Below are positions 51,101-62,953 of a stretch of 64,000 bases of DNA, piece after piece. Every line of letters begins with the position of its first letter. The stretch's first letter is position 1. The notes under the pieces are model-generated. The model saw only the letters and a program-made list of their open reading frames with translations. It was not told where the DNA came from and did not search any database. Source of the DNA: Smittia aterrima (lineage: Eukaryota > Arthropoda > Insecta > Diptera > Chironomidae); the NCBI GenBank assembly GCA_033063855.1, contig CP093831.1, forward strand, positions 8,246,001 through 8,310,000, written 5' to 3'. A program made the position numbers and the translations under genes.

Positions 51101-51841
51101 GTCAGAGACGAGATTTTAAATTTGTTTCACTGCAATTTACAGTCCGGGTCAGTGAGTTTTTGGAAGCCAAAGGCGATCGTTGTAGAAAGCTGTTTATTTA
51201 AAATGAAACAGCTTAGTTGTGGGCAGATCTTTGAATCATGGTTTATGAAACTTTATGGAAACTTATTGCCATTACTATCAACTTAATGAACCCATAATTT
51301 ACACTTAATAGTAAATAATCTTAAAATATTCTCTCAAGAGAATCAAAAGTTGAACGAGAAAGTTTTCTTTATGAGATTCGCCATTTCGTGAAAAGTTTCC
51401 AACCTAAACAATTGATTTTGTCGGGAAAACTTTCGCTTCACTGCTTGTGAATATTTTAAGTGAAATATTGAATTTTGGGAAAGAGAACATCAAAGAAACT
51501 TTCAAAGTTTACGAAAATTTTCGCTGGTTATTCTAGGAATCAACTCGCAATGCCTAGAGTCAATTTAAAAAAACTAAAAGCTTAGATTTGTTATCTGAGG
51601 TAACAAAACATTGCTGGCTTAATAAACTTTTATTGGAGGCCAAATATATAATTCATCATTAACCCCCATGAGAGCAAAACCGAACCTTCATTTGTTTCTC
51701 TTTCACTGGACAGGGAAATAAGATCAGCGCGATTTAAATTCAAAAGGTGTAAGAAGGCCGTTCAAATTAAATATCAACACAGATAAACGTCTTCAGTTAA
51801 TTGATTTATGCTTGAGTTGATTTTCCTCATCTCGATTGCAG

Positions 51842-51873
51842 CGACGAAAGCTAGAATTAGATTCTAGAGCGAG
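51842..51873 (+). other. Microexon-like element with internal inverted repeat
   Basis: A 32-base segment between an acceptor-like CTCGATTGCAG and a donor-like GAG|GTGAAT, open in one frame (RRKLELDSRAR). Inside it CTAGAAT-TAG-ATTCTAG is a perfect 7-base inverted repeat with a three-base spacer. No other exon is nearby, so it may be chance. Confidence 0.12.
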
Positions 51874-53335
51874 GTGAATTCGTTAATTAGATTGAACGTT
51901 AATTAAAAGGATTCACGAATCCTCAACAGGACCGTTGATTCTTCATTTAGAAAATTAAATTACTCGCTAAGCATCTCAATCAAACTTTTCATCACCAACT
52001 CTTTAACCTTGCTATTTCTCATAAATAAGAAGATAAAATTGCAATGAGCTTCTATCAAAATTTCATTGGACGATGAAAATATGAAAGAAAATAAAATGTT
52101 AAACATAAAAAAGCTTTTCAATTATGCGTGGATTGAAAGCAGCAGAAGATTGCCGACTGAATAAATTTATGGTTCAATCAGAAATTGTTTCACAATTTAA
52201 AGAGTAAAATATTAATTTCGAAAACTCCCAAAGGCTGTCAACTATTCTCTTCAAATTTCCTCGATTTTTCTTTCGGATTCATTTGTAAAACTTTCATGAT
52301 TGGGCGATTGTAACACTCAATTCCCAAATAGTTCATAAACTAAGCTTAGGAACGTCTTCACAAACCACTCCGGAAATCTCAAGCGGGCAGTTTTATTAAT
52401 GCGACAAAGAAATGAAATATACGAAGAGTAATGAAATCACGATTTTATTTGTGCATCGCTAGTTTAGCTCAGGACATTGAAATGTAAAAACACTTGCAAT
52501 TGAACATAAATTCCGAGAAGCTTGGCGAATTTCCACGAAACTTCTTCTGGCGACCAGAAACTTTTCATTCAAATTAAACTTACTTCTGAGAATTTTCCTG
52601 TTCTTCAAGCTCCGACTGTTTTTGTCCGTCGAAAAAGTCGCGGAAAACCATGAAACTAAAATAAGTTTCTCACGATTAAATGTTCGATCACTCGTCAATT
52701 AACAAACTAAAAAACTTAAAATCAAATATTCTTCACTTCATCAAATAGTTTTCTTATCATTCCTGTTCGCTCGTCGGCAATTCAACAACTTCTGACCGAA
52801 GCAGCATCATCGCAACACTTCTTATATAACTGAAAGCACTTGTTGAAATGAACATCATCGTCGTCTTCGCATGCTACGAAGTTCTCGTTGGGAACCCACA
52901 ATCTTCTTCCTTTTTTCTTCTCTTCGCGCTCAACATAAAATTTTCATTTCGGACAATGCGCGATGTCGAGAGAGAATGCGAAGAGTTTTGCGCTTTGATG
53001 ACGTGTTCCTTCAATGTGACATCATTCTAGTAAAACCCTTCCGCGTAGCTCAAAACGATGCTTGACTTCCTTCGATGCTCTTCATTAAATAAACTGAGAA
53101 TTGAAATAAATTTAAAACTCAGTTTCAGTTATTTTCGCGCGGGGTGATAGTGTTCGCTTAGCAACGTTGGCTTAGCGCTGCAACTGCTTACGAGTGTCAT
53201 AACTTCTTGGAAAATGTCGATGGGGAGCCTTTAGATACTAAAGTTCAAGCTTTTACAAGCTTTTAGGGTAGCAAAGCAAGTTTAAATATTGAACATAGTT
53301 TTAACATTATTTTGCACACACGATACGAAGCTCAG

Positions 53336-53352
53336 AAAGAGAGAGAGAGAAA
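53336..53352. repeat. GA-rich simple repeat
   Basis: AAAGAGAGAGAGAGAAAG tract, about 150 bases downstream of the pickpocket stop codon. Confidence 0.75.
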
Positions 53353-53494
53353 GATTGTCTATGAATTATCATCATCATCGGATAGCGTGCAATTACTTTT
53401 AATAAATAATTATGTGCTGCGGATAGAATTTAATAAATTTAACGAGGTCTGTGACGTGGGTTTTGTAATATCGTTCTCGGGTCGACACTTTCTT

Positions 53495-55389
53495 CTATTC
53501 TATCACCGAAATTCGATCTCTTTTGTTGACGCACGACTTAATTAAAGTGATTACAACCTCGAGGAAGTATTCAATGATGAAATAGAGCATCTCGATGCCA
53601 GTGAGAAAGCTGAAGCCAAGGAAGAAAGCCATTGATCCACCGAGACCAACTGAAAATGATTAAATATTGCATCATTTATAAATTGCGAATAAAAATTATT
53701 ACCGATCAAGTCATCGAAGTCGAACACAACTGAACGTTTTATGCGAATCTTTGGAAAGCTGATATCAAGAGTAAGCATTCGGTCGAAAGATAAATCTTGC
53801 TAAAAAAATTCAATTATTATGATTCGATTCGATTGCATGAAAAATGAAAGAGGGTTTACAATTTTCGTTGCCATCTTCGTCATTATCTCAGTTTCGCAGA
53901 GGCTCGGACAATCACATGTCGATACGTTGTACCAAGAGTTGCTGCTCGTCTTCTCCGCGAGACACAGCATACCTTTGATGTCACAAACTTTCTCTTTTAA
54001 CATCGGAATCGCGTAGAAGAATGGAATGCAACCGCAGATCGACAACGCACGTGTGATGCGGCAGTCGATCTTACACAAGTTGACTGTGTAGACCTGATGA
54101 GTGAGACAAATTAATGAAGAGTTTTATTTTGGTCAGAAATCATTTTTACGTCGAAATATTTTGATGTTGACTCGCTGCGAAATAAACATTTCCGACTTTT
54201 CGGTTTAAACTGAATGACTTTAGGTTCGGCAAACATTTGTTCGACTTTCTGCGTTCTTTCGATAATTGTTGTGCCATGTAAGATCACAAAATCGAGTCCA
54301 TCTCCAATCATGACTTCGTCAAAAATATTTATAAACTGCAACTGTTTAGTTAAATTCAATTTCTTTAACTTTATTTACAAACTCACGACTGTTGTGCGAA
54401 TATTCGGGCCAAGGTTCGCAGGTGAAACTGTAGTTCGACAAACTTCTAGGGAACTGCAAGTTTTCGCGTGTGTAATTGGTGAATTGTCTGTGCCACTGAA
54501 ATTGAAGTTTGGAAATAATTTTTGCAATTAAATTGATTGTTCAACTCACTCTCTCCAAAATGGATTAAGAAATCTTAGATATTTCGAAGAACTTTGACAA
54601 ATTCCTCGCTAAAATAAATGTTGAAGTTTGAATTAAATATTTGAGTAAAATAATTAAATTTACCTCAGTTATTACATGACTATAAATGTCTCTGTTTGGA
54701 ACAGGAACGTCGATTTTCATTCTCAATGCAATATCAAGGAAATCAGCTGAATTCAAGTCATCAATATCTGCGAATGCTTGAAGGTCATCCATGTTCTTGT
54801 AAGTTAAGCTCGAAATGTTTGTAACGAAGTCCAAGTAAAAGGGAAATTTCGGAGATTCCATTGAGATTTTCCAATTTCTGAAAATGTATTAGAAGCTAAG
54901 TCCTTTGTTTACTTAACTATCAAAATATTTTGAAGGTCTCCAAACAATTTTCTTCTTTTCATTTGACAATTGTTTCTAAAATTGTTTGCAAAGTTTCTTA
55001 GATACAACAATTTAAATGAAGATCTTTCATTAACAAGAACTAATAAAGAAAATATCAAAGACTTACGATTCAACAATTTCTGTTGCTCTTGAAATATTCG
55101 TGAAGTTTGTACAGACTGTGAAAGATGGTCGTTCAAATTCACCTTCAGAGATGATTTCAATTGAAAGCATCGTCGGGTTAGTGATGAAACGATCCCATTG
55201 ATCAGAGAACACATGATATGCTCCACAAAAGCTAAAAACAATTATTCCAAACCAAATTGTTCTTTCAATTAAATGAAAGTCATTGCGAGCGACGTAAGGG
55301 AATCCGTGGGTTGAAGATTCTGCGAAAAATTTGCGGAGGAAATCTAATGTTGCTCGCTGAATCGACCTAATTCCAGATAAAACTTCCAT
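53495..55389 (-). CDS. Pickpocket-type DEG/ENaC sodium channel subunit
   Basis: Eight exons on minus: 55389-55067, 54877-54664, 54608-54550, 54495-54387, 54335-54150, 54093-53860, 53799-53703, 53649-53495; 458 residues, all phases consistent. The protein is an amiloride-sensitive-type cation channel subunit of the plasma membrane, a family used in insects for mechanosensation, salt, water and pheromone detection. Seen: cytoplasmic FAESSTHGFPYV with the gating HG pair; TM1 in TIWFGIIVFSFCGAYHVF; extracellular Cys-rich region with NLCKIDCRI, ICGCIPFFYAIP and CDCPSLCE; then the pore and TM2 GLGGSMAFFLGFSFLTGIEMLYF. Short tail ending in KRDRISVIE. The upstream reading frame starts with TTG, so the ATG at 55,389 was chosen; an extra 5' exon is possible. 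Which of the pickpocket subfamilies it belongs to cannot be told here. Confidence 0.92.
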
Positions 55390-57016
55390 CCCGCTTTTGA
55401 TGAATGAAGTGACGAGACTGACAGCGGCGAGAAATGAAATATTTCCGTGACATGTCAAACATTCTTTTTACTTTCTACAACATGAAAAATGCATCGATAT
55501 TAATTACATTCCGTGATATTTAGTCTTGATTTATAAATAGAACGCAAGGATTTAAACTAAGCCTCATTGCGAATACATTCTTGTTAGTTGAGGTGATCAA
55601 GAATATTCCGCCTTCGCTTGTAAAAAGTTGTTCTCGTCTTCTCACTGAACTCTTTCTAGAAAATTCTTTCATCGCAGTGCTTCAGAGCAATCACCCTTAA
55701 CTTTGCAGGCTTTTAAAACTGGAAAATAAAACGCTCTCGAGCGTCAAACATTTTCCGTGCCGATCCACCTGAAAACTCGAAATCAACTTGTGAGCAAACT
55801 TGTGAATAAATTATTTTACCTTTTTCATTTTCGCTTAACTCCTCGAAAACGAAACAACTTCAGTCGTCTATCAGTCGTCGTTGCACTCAGAAGTGTTTTT
55901 TTCAAAGACTGTTGTTGATCGAAACAGGTATTGAGGTGGAATAGCAAAAACAAAAAGAATTGCAGCCAGAAAATAAATTTTGTTGTGAGTTAAAACATTT
56001 ATCGCGATTTATCGAAAAACATTTATTAAAGTGGAAAAAAGTATTTGTGCTCAAAGGTTCGTGTCGAAATATTTTGTCCATCGATGACATGAAATCTGAA
56101 GAATTTCGCGTTGTGAAACGAAGCTTGAAGTTGTTTTGATAGAACTTGCATGAGCGCGAAATAGCTGAAATTGAGACTTATGTTCAATGTGTTTCGCCGC
56201 TGTTCAATGTGCGTCGTTGTGTACTTTCGCTCTCAATCGTGAAGAAATGCGAATATTTCAACTGTTGCATTGCATAACGGTCTCTCTGCCTCACTCTCAT
56301 GCAACATTTACTGCTATTCGCATGCACATTTTCTTCATCTGCAATTGCATGGGCAAATCGTTACTCTTTATTTCTTGTTGGGCGGGTTTATTAGGAAATA
56401 GACTCGAATCATTGCTGTCCTTAATTGCTGGTTAGACCAAAAGTGAAAATCGAATTAATTGAAGAGTTCGAATTGGAAACATTTGCAATTGCACGAACTT
56501 ACAAACATTTTCTTAGTCTAAGAGTTTGATCAAAGTTATGTTCAAAATCCCAAGATAACAACACAAAGAACTTCGGAATAAAACAAACTTTGCTTTTATT
56601 TCAAAACAAAGATCTGATTTATAAGTGTCAAGGGAGAAACGACAAGAGTTACACAAATTCGCGATGTAGATCGTATTTCCATAAATCATCACGGAAATAT
56701 TTCTTTGGCTTAGTGGCGACAAAGCTGAAAATGAAACGACAAAACCAGTTTTGCAATTTATCTTTTCTTCGGTGAAGAAATGCAAATCAGATGATTTGAA
56801 AACTCTTTTCGTAATTCGAATGAAGATGATACCAAGACCTAAAGAGATCAATGTCAACGAGCTAATTTCAAAATTAATGATTCATAAATCTCTCTTTGCT
56901 TTGTGAGATTTTGAAATCGTTCTAATTTTTTATTTAATCAATGAAAATTAAAATAAATCGAGAAATTTAATAACGTTTTGATGAGTTTACAACATGATTA
57001 GCTAAATCGTAGTTTC
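55390..57016. other. Intergenic region between the divergent pickpocket and reductase-1 genes
   Basis: About 1.6 kb that should contain the promoters of both divergent genes. A short exon-like stretch with a C-terminus-like product lies at 56,649-56,724 on the minus strand. No other content recognised. Confidence 0.5.
56649..56724 (-). other. Possible last exon of a small minus-strand gene, unrecognised
   Basis: A minus-strand acceptor (GTTTCATTTTCAG) is followed by a frame reading FVATKPKKYFRDDLWKYDL and ending HREFV with a TAA stop. The charged, tryptophan-containing product is unlike random AT-rich translation and resembles the tail of a small protein. Minus-strand AATAAA is present about 50 bases further on (near 56,595). 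A preceding exon in the right phase was not found: the open stretch above it ends in a different phase. Confidence 0.25.
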
Positions 57017-57050
57017 TCACTTCATCTAGTGTCGTAAACGTTGACAGATA
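57017..57050 (+). promoter_or_regulatory. Candidate Inr + DPE core promoter of reductase 1
   Basis: TCACTT at 57,017-57,022 (A+1 at 57,019) is close to the initiator consensus, and AGATA at 57,046-57,050 sits exactly at +28 to +32 and fits RGWYV. It would leave only a 34-base leader before the ATG. The degenerate consensus makes chance agreement possible. Confidence 0.3.
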
Positions 57051-57052
57051 CA

Positions 57053-59048
57053 ATGGAAGAAGACAGAGTGACTCCCGCTTTTAAAGGCCGGCATATTTTC
57101 ATAACTGGAGGTGAGTAGAAACAACAAGACTTAAGCTCATCATCAAATGACGCAAATCGATTTTTATAAGGAACCGGATTTCTGGGCAAAGTTTTTGTTG
57201 AAAAACTTCTTCGATGTACGGAAGTCGCGAAGATTTACTTGCTGTTGCGTTGTAAAAGAGGAAAACCACCTCGAGAGCGACTAACTGAAATGTTCACCAA
57301 TCCTGTGAGTCTTTGTCTCATCACTTCACATTAATCAGAAAATAATAGAATCGTTTCGCAGGTCTTTGATCTGCTTAAGAAACAAATGGATCTCGAAACC
57401 ATGATCAGCAAAATTGTCGTGATCCCCGGCGACTGCTCTCTCATCGATTTGGGAATGTCAGACGACGATAGACAACTCATTTCGGACAATGTCACTCTGA
57501 TTTATCATATTGCAGCATCAATTCGTTTCGATGAAATGATCAAGAGAGCGGTTGAGTTGAATACCCGTGGAACACGAGAGATGATAACGTTGGCCTTGGG
57601 ATGTAAGAAACTTGAGGTAATTTTGCGAAACCCTTTTATAGTATAACCGGTTGTGTCTTCATCGATAAAGAAAACCATTCGATTTTATAGATGTTCATCT
57701 ACATCTCCACCGCTTACGCGTATCTCCACGAAAAGTTTTTGCTTGAGCAGCCTTATGACCCACCAACTGATCCACATAAACTTATAAAATCCGTTGAACT
57801 TTTGAATGAAGATGAAGTTGAGAAAATGAAGGATGAAATTTTGGGAAATCTCCCTAACAGCTACTCGTTCACGAAAGCTTTGGCAGAGTCGCTTGTTTCA
57901 GAAGCTATGCTAAAACAGGGCCTCCCTACTCTGATCATCCGTCCTTCCATTGTTATCCCAACTCTTTACGAACCAGTTCCTGGATGGACTGACAACTTGA
58001 ATGGACCTGCTGGTCTTTTGATTGGTAAGAAAAATTAAAAATTTCGAATAACTTTTGTTCCTAAATCTTAAATCCAAAAGGCGCCGGCAAAGGAGCCATC
58101 AGAACAATCCATTGCTCTCCTAAAAGTTACGGTGACTTTATCCCTGTTGATATTGCTGTAAACGGATTTATTACCGCGACTTGGTATGTCTTGACATTCC
58201 CAGAGTAAGTTTTGTTTATTTCTATCAAAAACAAGAAAATTGATTCATCGTTTCTTCGCAGAGATAAAGAACAACGAATTGTGAATTTCACGAGTTCCCA
58301 AGACATTCAAGTTTCTTGGGAGGGAATTACAGATATTGGAAGAGATGTTGTTGCAAAGAAATATCCAATGTATCCGATTCTTTGGTATCCCGGAGGAGGC
58401 ATGACAAAGTATAAATGGGTTCATAAGACTCGATCCTTCTTGTTCCATTGGATTCCAGCAATTATCATCGATATGATTTGCTATCTTATCGGCATCAAGC
58501 CATTGTAAGTAACAATCAATTAAATGTTTCCATTTTAGGTTTAAAAAACATTTCTTTCTTTCTCAGCTTGTGGAGAGTTCAAAAGAGAGTCGCAAAAGGA
58601 ATCGAAGTCATTCAATACTACGCGAGCAACCAATGGGACTTTGACAACAAGAATCAAGTTTTCATGAGAGGAAAGATGAATAAACTAGAACTTAAAAAGT
58701 TTAAAGTAGACGCGGAAGGCATTGACGTTTATGATTTCTTTGAGAAATCTACACTCGGGGCTCGACGATATCTACTCAATCTTCCTGACTCGAATCTTCC
58801 AGTAGCTCGACGATTGATGAGAATGTAAATAACTTTTTTACCTCTTAATTAACTCAACTGATTCAAATAATACTTTTCACAGAATGTATTGGGTCGACAA
58901 AGTTTGCAAGACGTTCATTTATGGATTCCTCCTCTACTGGCTAAGCGGATTAATTCTTCCACTGTTCTTCTCACCTGAAACTTTAGACGACTTTTATTCT
59001 TCTATTAAACAAATGTTTGGAACAGTGAAAATTGAAAAGAATATGTGA
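57053..59048 (+). CDS. Fatty acyl-CoA reductase 1
   Basis: Eight exons: 57053-57110, 57171-57304, 57362-57616, 57691-58024, 58081-58204, 58262-58504, 58567-58824, 58883-59048; 523 residues with every phase consistent. The enzyme reduces fatty acyl-CoA to fatty alcohol with NADPH at ER or peroxisomal membranes, feeding wax, ether lipid or pheromone synthesis. Seen: Rossmann motif TGGTGFLGK (residues 18-26, split by intron 1), IYISTAYAY, active-site YSFTK (Tyr207, Lys211), IRPSIV, then the C-terminal FAR_C (Sterile) domain with LDF-type helices and a terminal hydrophobic anchor (TFIYGFLLYWLSGLILPLFF). The ATG at 57,053 is the first in frame and lies 12 residues before the core fold, as usual. 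Unlike its two neighbours it is rich in introns and only distantly similar to them, so it is an older paralogue. Confidence 0.95.
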
Positions 59049-59106
59049 GACCATTCGATTGTTAGAAAAATTTAAATTTGGTTTGAAGGAATTTGTAAAA
59101 AATATT

Positions 59107-59156
59107 TTTATTCAAATTAGTTTGTAAATATTAAAGTTCATGTTTTTTTTAATAAA
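59107..59156. terminator. Crossed polyadenylation signals of reductases 1 and 2
   Basis: AATAAA for reductase 1 lies on plus at 59,151-59,156; AATAAA for reductase 2 lies on minus at 59,107-59,112 (TTTATT on plus). The stop codons are only 124 bases apart, and each transcript must run past the other's signal, so the two 3' UTRs overlap. Confidence 0.6.
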
Positions 59157-59172
59157 AAATATGTTTTTCATT

Positions 59173-60726
59173 TTATGATGATTCATTCGATGACGCAAAG
59201 TAAAAGCAGTAAATCTTAAATCCAACGTAAGCATAGAAAACTTTTTTGACTAAGAAATCAAGAAGGAATAAAACTTTATACAATTTCTTAGCACTCGGCA
59301 AGTTTTCATCGTCGACTTTAAGTAAAAACTTTCGAGCTCCTTGCGTCCAGTTCACGACGTAATCGCGATAATCCAGAGTTGAGACTTCAAAGTTGAAACA
59401 TTTCCTTGAGAAAGAAATGAAATTGAAATCATTTTTTATGGAAATAGATTTTTAATCTCACCTCTCATTGATTGAAATCAAATTGTAGAGAAGTTCGAAG
59501 TTTGCGTTATCCCATTCGCACGTGGCTCTCATCAAATATCCAAAATTCTTTTGCGAATTAAATATTCTTTTCTGAAGCGCAACTGCCCAAGCCTGTTTTC
59601 CTGTTGCAATGTTGATCATATCGATAAAATATGATGGAAGAAGTTGAAAACACGTGAAGCAAATCAAGTAAATCAGGTAACTGCAGTTAAGATGATTAGC
59701 AGGAAACCAAACTGCCTTCGTCGTAGGATAATCTTTATTAACTTCTCGTCCCAATGCCATAAACTCGTTCCACGTCATTGGCAATTGCATTTTGCTGGAA
59801 GTACAGTTGTAAATTTTCAAGTCCTTGTTAGCACTTGAGGCGACTGAAGCTGCTGATGCGATTATTGCATTCACCGCATAATCGCAAGGTATTAAGTCTG
59901 CAGAGGCATTACCGCTACCATTGAGCGATCGAACAAATCCTGAGTTTACTCCAGTCACTAATCCTTTTGCTCCACTGAAGCTATCGCCCCATCCACGCAT
60001 TGGCTCTTGATATGTTGGACCGACAATTGATGGTCGAACGATTGCAGTTGGAATCCTTTTCGAGTAATCAAGGATTAAATGCTCAGCAAGATTCTTCGAA
60101 GCCAAATAACTGTTTGGAAAAGCCTTTAACGCAATCTTTCTGAAGTATTTGATCTCATCAATTGCATTTGCCTTGAGATGTTCAATCACTTTCTTGTAAT
60201 CGTAGAAAGGTTTGTAAATTTCTTCGAAAACTTTTACTTCCTTTAAATTCGTGAATGCCGACGAGATGTGAACAAAAGCTTCAAGTCTAGTAAATCTTTC
60301 TGAGACATTCAAAATGTTTTGTGTTCCGATGAGATTGACAGCGAGTGCAGTTTCCATTGATTCATTTGATTTGGTCAATGCGGCACAATGGAAGATGAAG
60401 TTGACATTGTCCCTGAACGATTCGAGTTTCTTATTCGATATTCCAGCAAACGGCGAGACTTCCAAATCACCTTCGATCGGAACCAGTTTGAGAAAGACAC
60501 GCGGGTCGCTTCTTCTTAAATTATCAAAAATATCCGATTTTTTAAATGTTTCGAATCGTTCCAACACATTTTCATCTTTCTTCACTCTCAGAAGAATGTA
60601 AACCTTCTCAACTCCCTTGCAACTTCTTAGCAACTTTTCTACCAAGACTTTACCGATAAAACCAGTTGCTCCGGTTACCAGAACCGACTTAGAAACGAAA
60701 GCTTCCTTAACAAATATTTCTCTCAT
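59173..60726 (-). CDS. Fatty acyl-CoA reductase 2
   Basis: Two exons on minus, 60726-59462 and 59404-59173; 498 residues. Motifs: TGATGFIGK, HISSAFTN, active-site YLASK, VRPSIVGP, a FAR_C domain after the single intron (KCFNFEVSTLDYRDYV), and a terminal hydrophobic helix. It is a close paralogue of reductase 3 just upstream: both begin MREIFV, share LVEKLLRSC, and share the last intron at NER|. An in-frame ATG 36 bases upstream (60,762, MIQSFSAGH) would add 12 residues; the MREIF start is preferred because both paralogues align from it and fly reductases usually begin about a dozen residues before the Rossmann core. The intron that reductase 3 has at GWV|DS is absent here. Confidence 0.94.
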
Positions 60727-60889
60727 CCTTCTACGATGACCAGCAGAAAATGACTGAATCATTTGCGTCCAATAAAAACAAGAGATCCGAATGGAAATTA
60801 TCCGGTTTTTTCGACAATCTCTTCGATGATAACACGAGCAACCGGATTGAATTTCAGCAGCAAAAAAATAAAAGTCTCATCTTAAATAT

Positions 60890-60895
60890 TTTATT
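60890..60895 (-). terminator. Polyadenylation signal of reductase 3
   Basis: Minus-strand AATAAA about 110 bases past the reductase 3 stop codon. It leaves about 160 bases before the preferred reductase 2 start, so the reductase 2 promoter must be very compact or overlap this 3' end. Confidence 0.5.
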
Positions 60896-61004
60896 CGAAA
60901 TGCTTCGGAATTTCACTGACCACACACAACAATATCTGAATTGAATAGCGAGAAGTAATTCACACGTTAGTCAAACAACAGCAACGGGAAGCTTTTTTCG
61001 CTTT

Positions 61005-62596
61005 TTATGCTGGGTCAATAAACGTTTTGTGAATTACGTAGAGACCTCCGACAAGAAACAGAAACTGCACCAATGAATTTAACCAAAACAACATTCGGTA
61101 CTTCTTCTTTGCCTCGGGAATAGTTCTATCTTCAAGCTTCAAAAGAAATCGACGTGATCCGATGACCCAATTTACGATGTATTGTTTGTAATCCAAAGTT
61201 TCGACATCAAAGTTGAAAACGCTCCTAAGAAAATTTAAATTTAAAAATATTTATTGATTAAAATCAATTATTTTCTCACCTTTCATTGTGTGACACGAGC
61301 TTATGAAGTTGAACAAAATTTTTGTTCTCCCATTCCCACGAGAACTTCAAAAAGTATTCAAAGACTTTCAGTGATGAGAAGATTCGTTTCTGAAGTCTAA
61401 CGACCCAAGTCTTTCTTCCTGAGAGAAGCAGAAACAAGTCAATGATGAGGGCGGGAATCATTTGGAATAAAGCAAAGTAGATCAAGTAGAAAGTGTAGTT
61501 AGCGCACATTCGACCACCAGGAAACCAAACAACTTTTGTTGAAGGATAATCTTTGTAAATCTCGCGGCTCAATTCTAAAAACTGATTCCACGAAATCGGT
61601 TGCTGTTTGCTTGATGTGCAATTGTAAATTTTAAGTTCTTTGTTTTCACTTGAAGCGACGGAAGCGGCAGCGACAATAATCGAGTTGACAACGTAATCAC
61701 AAGGAATTAAATCGGGAACAATGTCGCCATTTCCATGCACAGTTCGAATCAATCCAGAACTTGCTCCAATCAAAACTCCCATTGGTCCATTGATGGAATC
61801 TAAAGTGAATCGAATGATAGTTTTTAACACTTCTTTGTGGTCTTGAATACTCACCAACCCATCCGATATGTGGTTCTTCAAACGATGGACAAACAATTGA
61901 TGGTCTAACAATTGCAATCGGAAGTCTCGATGAACAATCGCGGACAAGTTGTTCTGTCAGGTTTTTTGAAATGACGTAAGTGTTGGGAAAAACTGTCATT
62001 GCTTTTGCTTGCAGTTCTTCGAGTCCAATGTCATTGCTCGTCTCGACGCAATCAATCGCAACTTTGTAATCGATTACTGGATTGTAGATTTTCTCGAAAA
62101 TTACTTTTTGATTCGTGTTGGCAAATGCTGTTGAGACATGGACGAAGGCTTCGAGTTTATTAAAGTTTTCTGCGAGATTTATTAAATTGCGAGTGCCGAT
62201 TGTGTTCATTGTGATTGCAGTTTTGAAAGGCTCGTCGAACTTTACAGTCGCTGCACAGTGAATGACGAAACTCACGCTTTCTTTCAAAGTTTGAAGATCT
62301 TTCTCTGAGATTCCAGCAGAAGGAGACTCCATTAAGTTGCCTTCTATAACGATCAACTTCTCAAGAGCTTTCTCGTGACTTTTTCTCAAAACATCGAAGA
62401 CAACTGAGTTCTTAAAAGAATTGAAGCGTTTGTCCAGTCCATCGCCTTTTTTCGGTCTTAAAATAATGAAAATCTTTTCAACGCCTCGGCAACTTCTAAG
62501 CAACTTCTCCACTAAAACTTTTCCGAGAAATCCCGTCGCTCCCGTAACGAGAACTGATTTTCCCTTGAAAGACTTTTCTACGAAAATTTCTCTCAT
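61005..62596 (-). CDS. Fatty acyl-CoA reductase 3
   Basis: Three exons on minus, 62596-61855, 61799-61280, 61224-61005; 493 residues. Same activity as its neighbours: NADPH-dependent reduction of acyl-CoA to alcohol. Motifs: TGATGFLGK, HVSTAFANT, active-site YVISK, VRPSIVCP, DLIPCDYVVN, FAR_C domain with SVFNFDVETLDYKQYIV and a C-terminal membrane helix (SLVQFLFLVGGLYVIH). The open frame continues upstream to an ATG at 62,710 (adding 38 residues), but that extension does not look like a protein domain and is not shared with reductase 2, so it is treated as probable leader. Tandem and close in sequence to reductase 2, hence a fairly recent duplication. Confidence 0.94.
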
Positions 62597-62953
62597 CTTT
62601 CCACTTGCACGAACGAACTCAAACTGAGTACAACAATTTAAAATCAATCGAAGTATTGCACAAGAAGCGGAAACTATTTGCTTAATGAACAGTTCTTGGG
62701 TCGTCAACATGGATTTTTATGGAAACCTGCTTAATCAGCAATTGCAAGAGTAATTAACGTCATAAAGAACAAGAGAGAAGTTCTTTTATTATGATTGAGA
62801 GGTCTGTTGCCATATAACTTTCGTTAGCGAAGAACCTAAATTAATTGATTATCAGATTACGAAATAATTAGTTTTATGATTGACGCCAACGTTTCATTTG
62901 TGGAAAGAATTCATTTCAATTTGTTTCTCTGCACTGAAAGCATCGTCATCGTC
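62597..62953. promoter_or_regulatory. Shared divergent upstream region of reductase 3 and the gustatory receptor
   Basis: Only about 360 bases separate the two start codons, on opposite strands, so both promoters and leaders lie here. No confident TATA box or Inr/DPE pair was found. Confidence 0.4.

Larger units (their letters stand above)
48190..53490. other. Intergenic region between FMRFa and the pickpocket gene
   Basis: About 5.3 kb without a gene I can support. Contents noted: a short ATG frame with a hydrophobic head at 48,936, a 32-base microexon-like element containing an inverted repeat at 51,842-51,873, and a GA-rich tract at 53,336-53,352. Otherwise AT-rich sequence. Confidence 0.5.

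Noticed and set aside
52848..53030. ATG frame 20 bases after a TATATAA word
   Set aside because: The product looks random, and the TATA-to-ATG distance leaves no room for a leader.
62597..62710. 38-residue N-terminal extension of reductase 3 from the ATG at 62,710
   Set aside because: It is not shared with the close paralogue and has no protein-like character; the MREIF start fits both genes. It remains possible.
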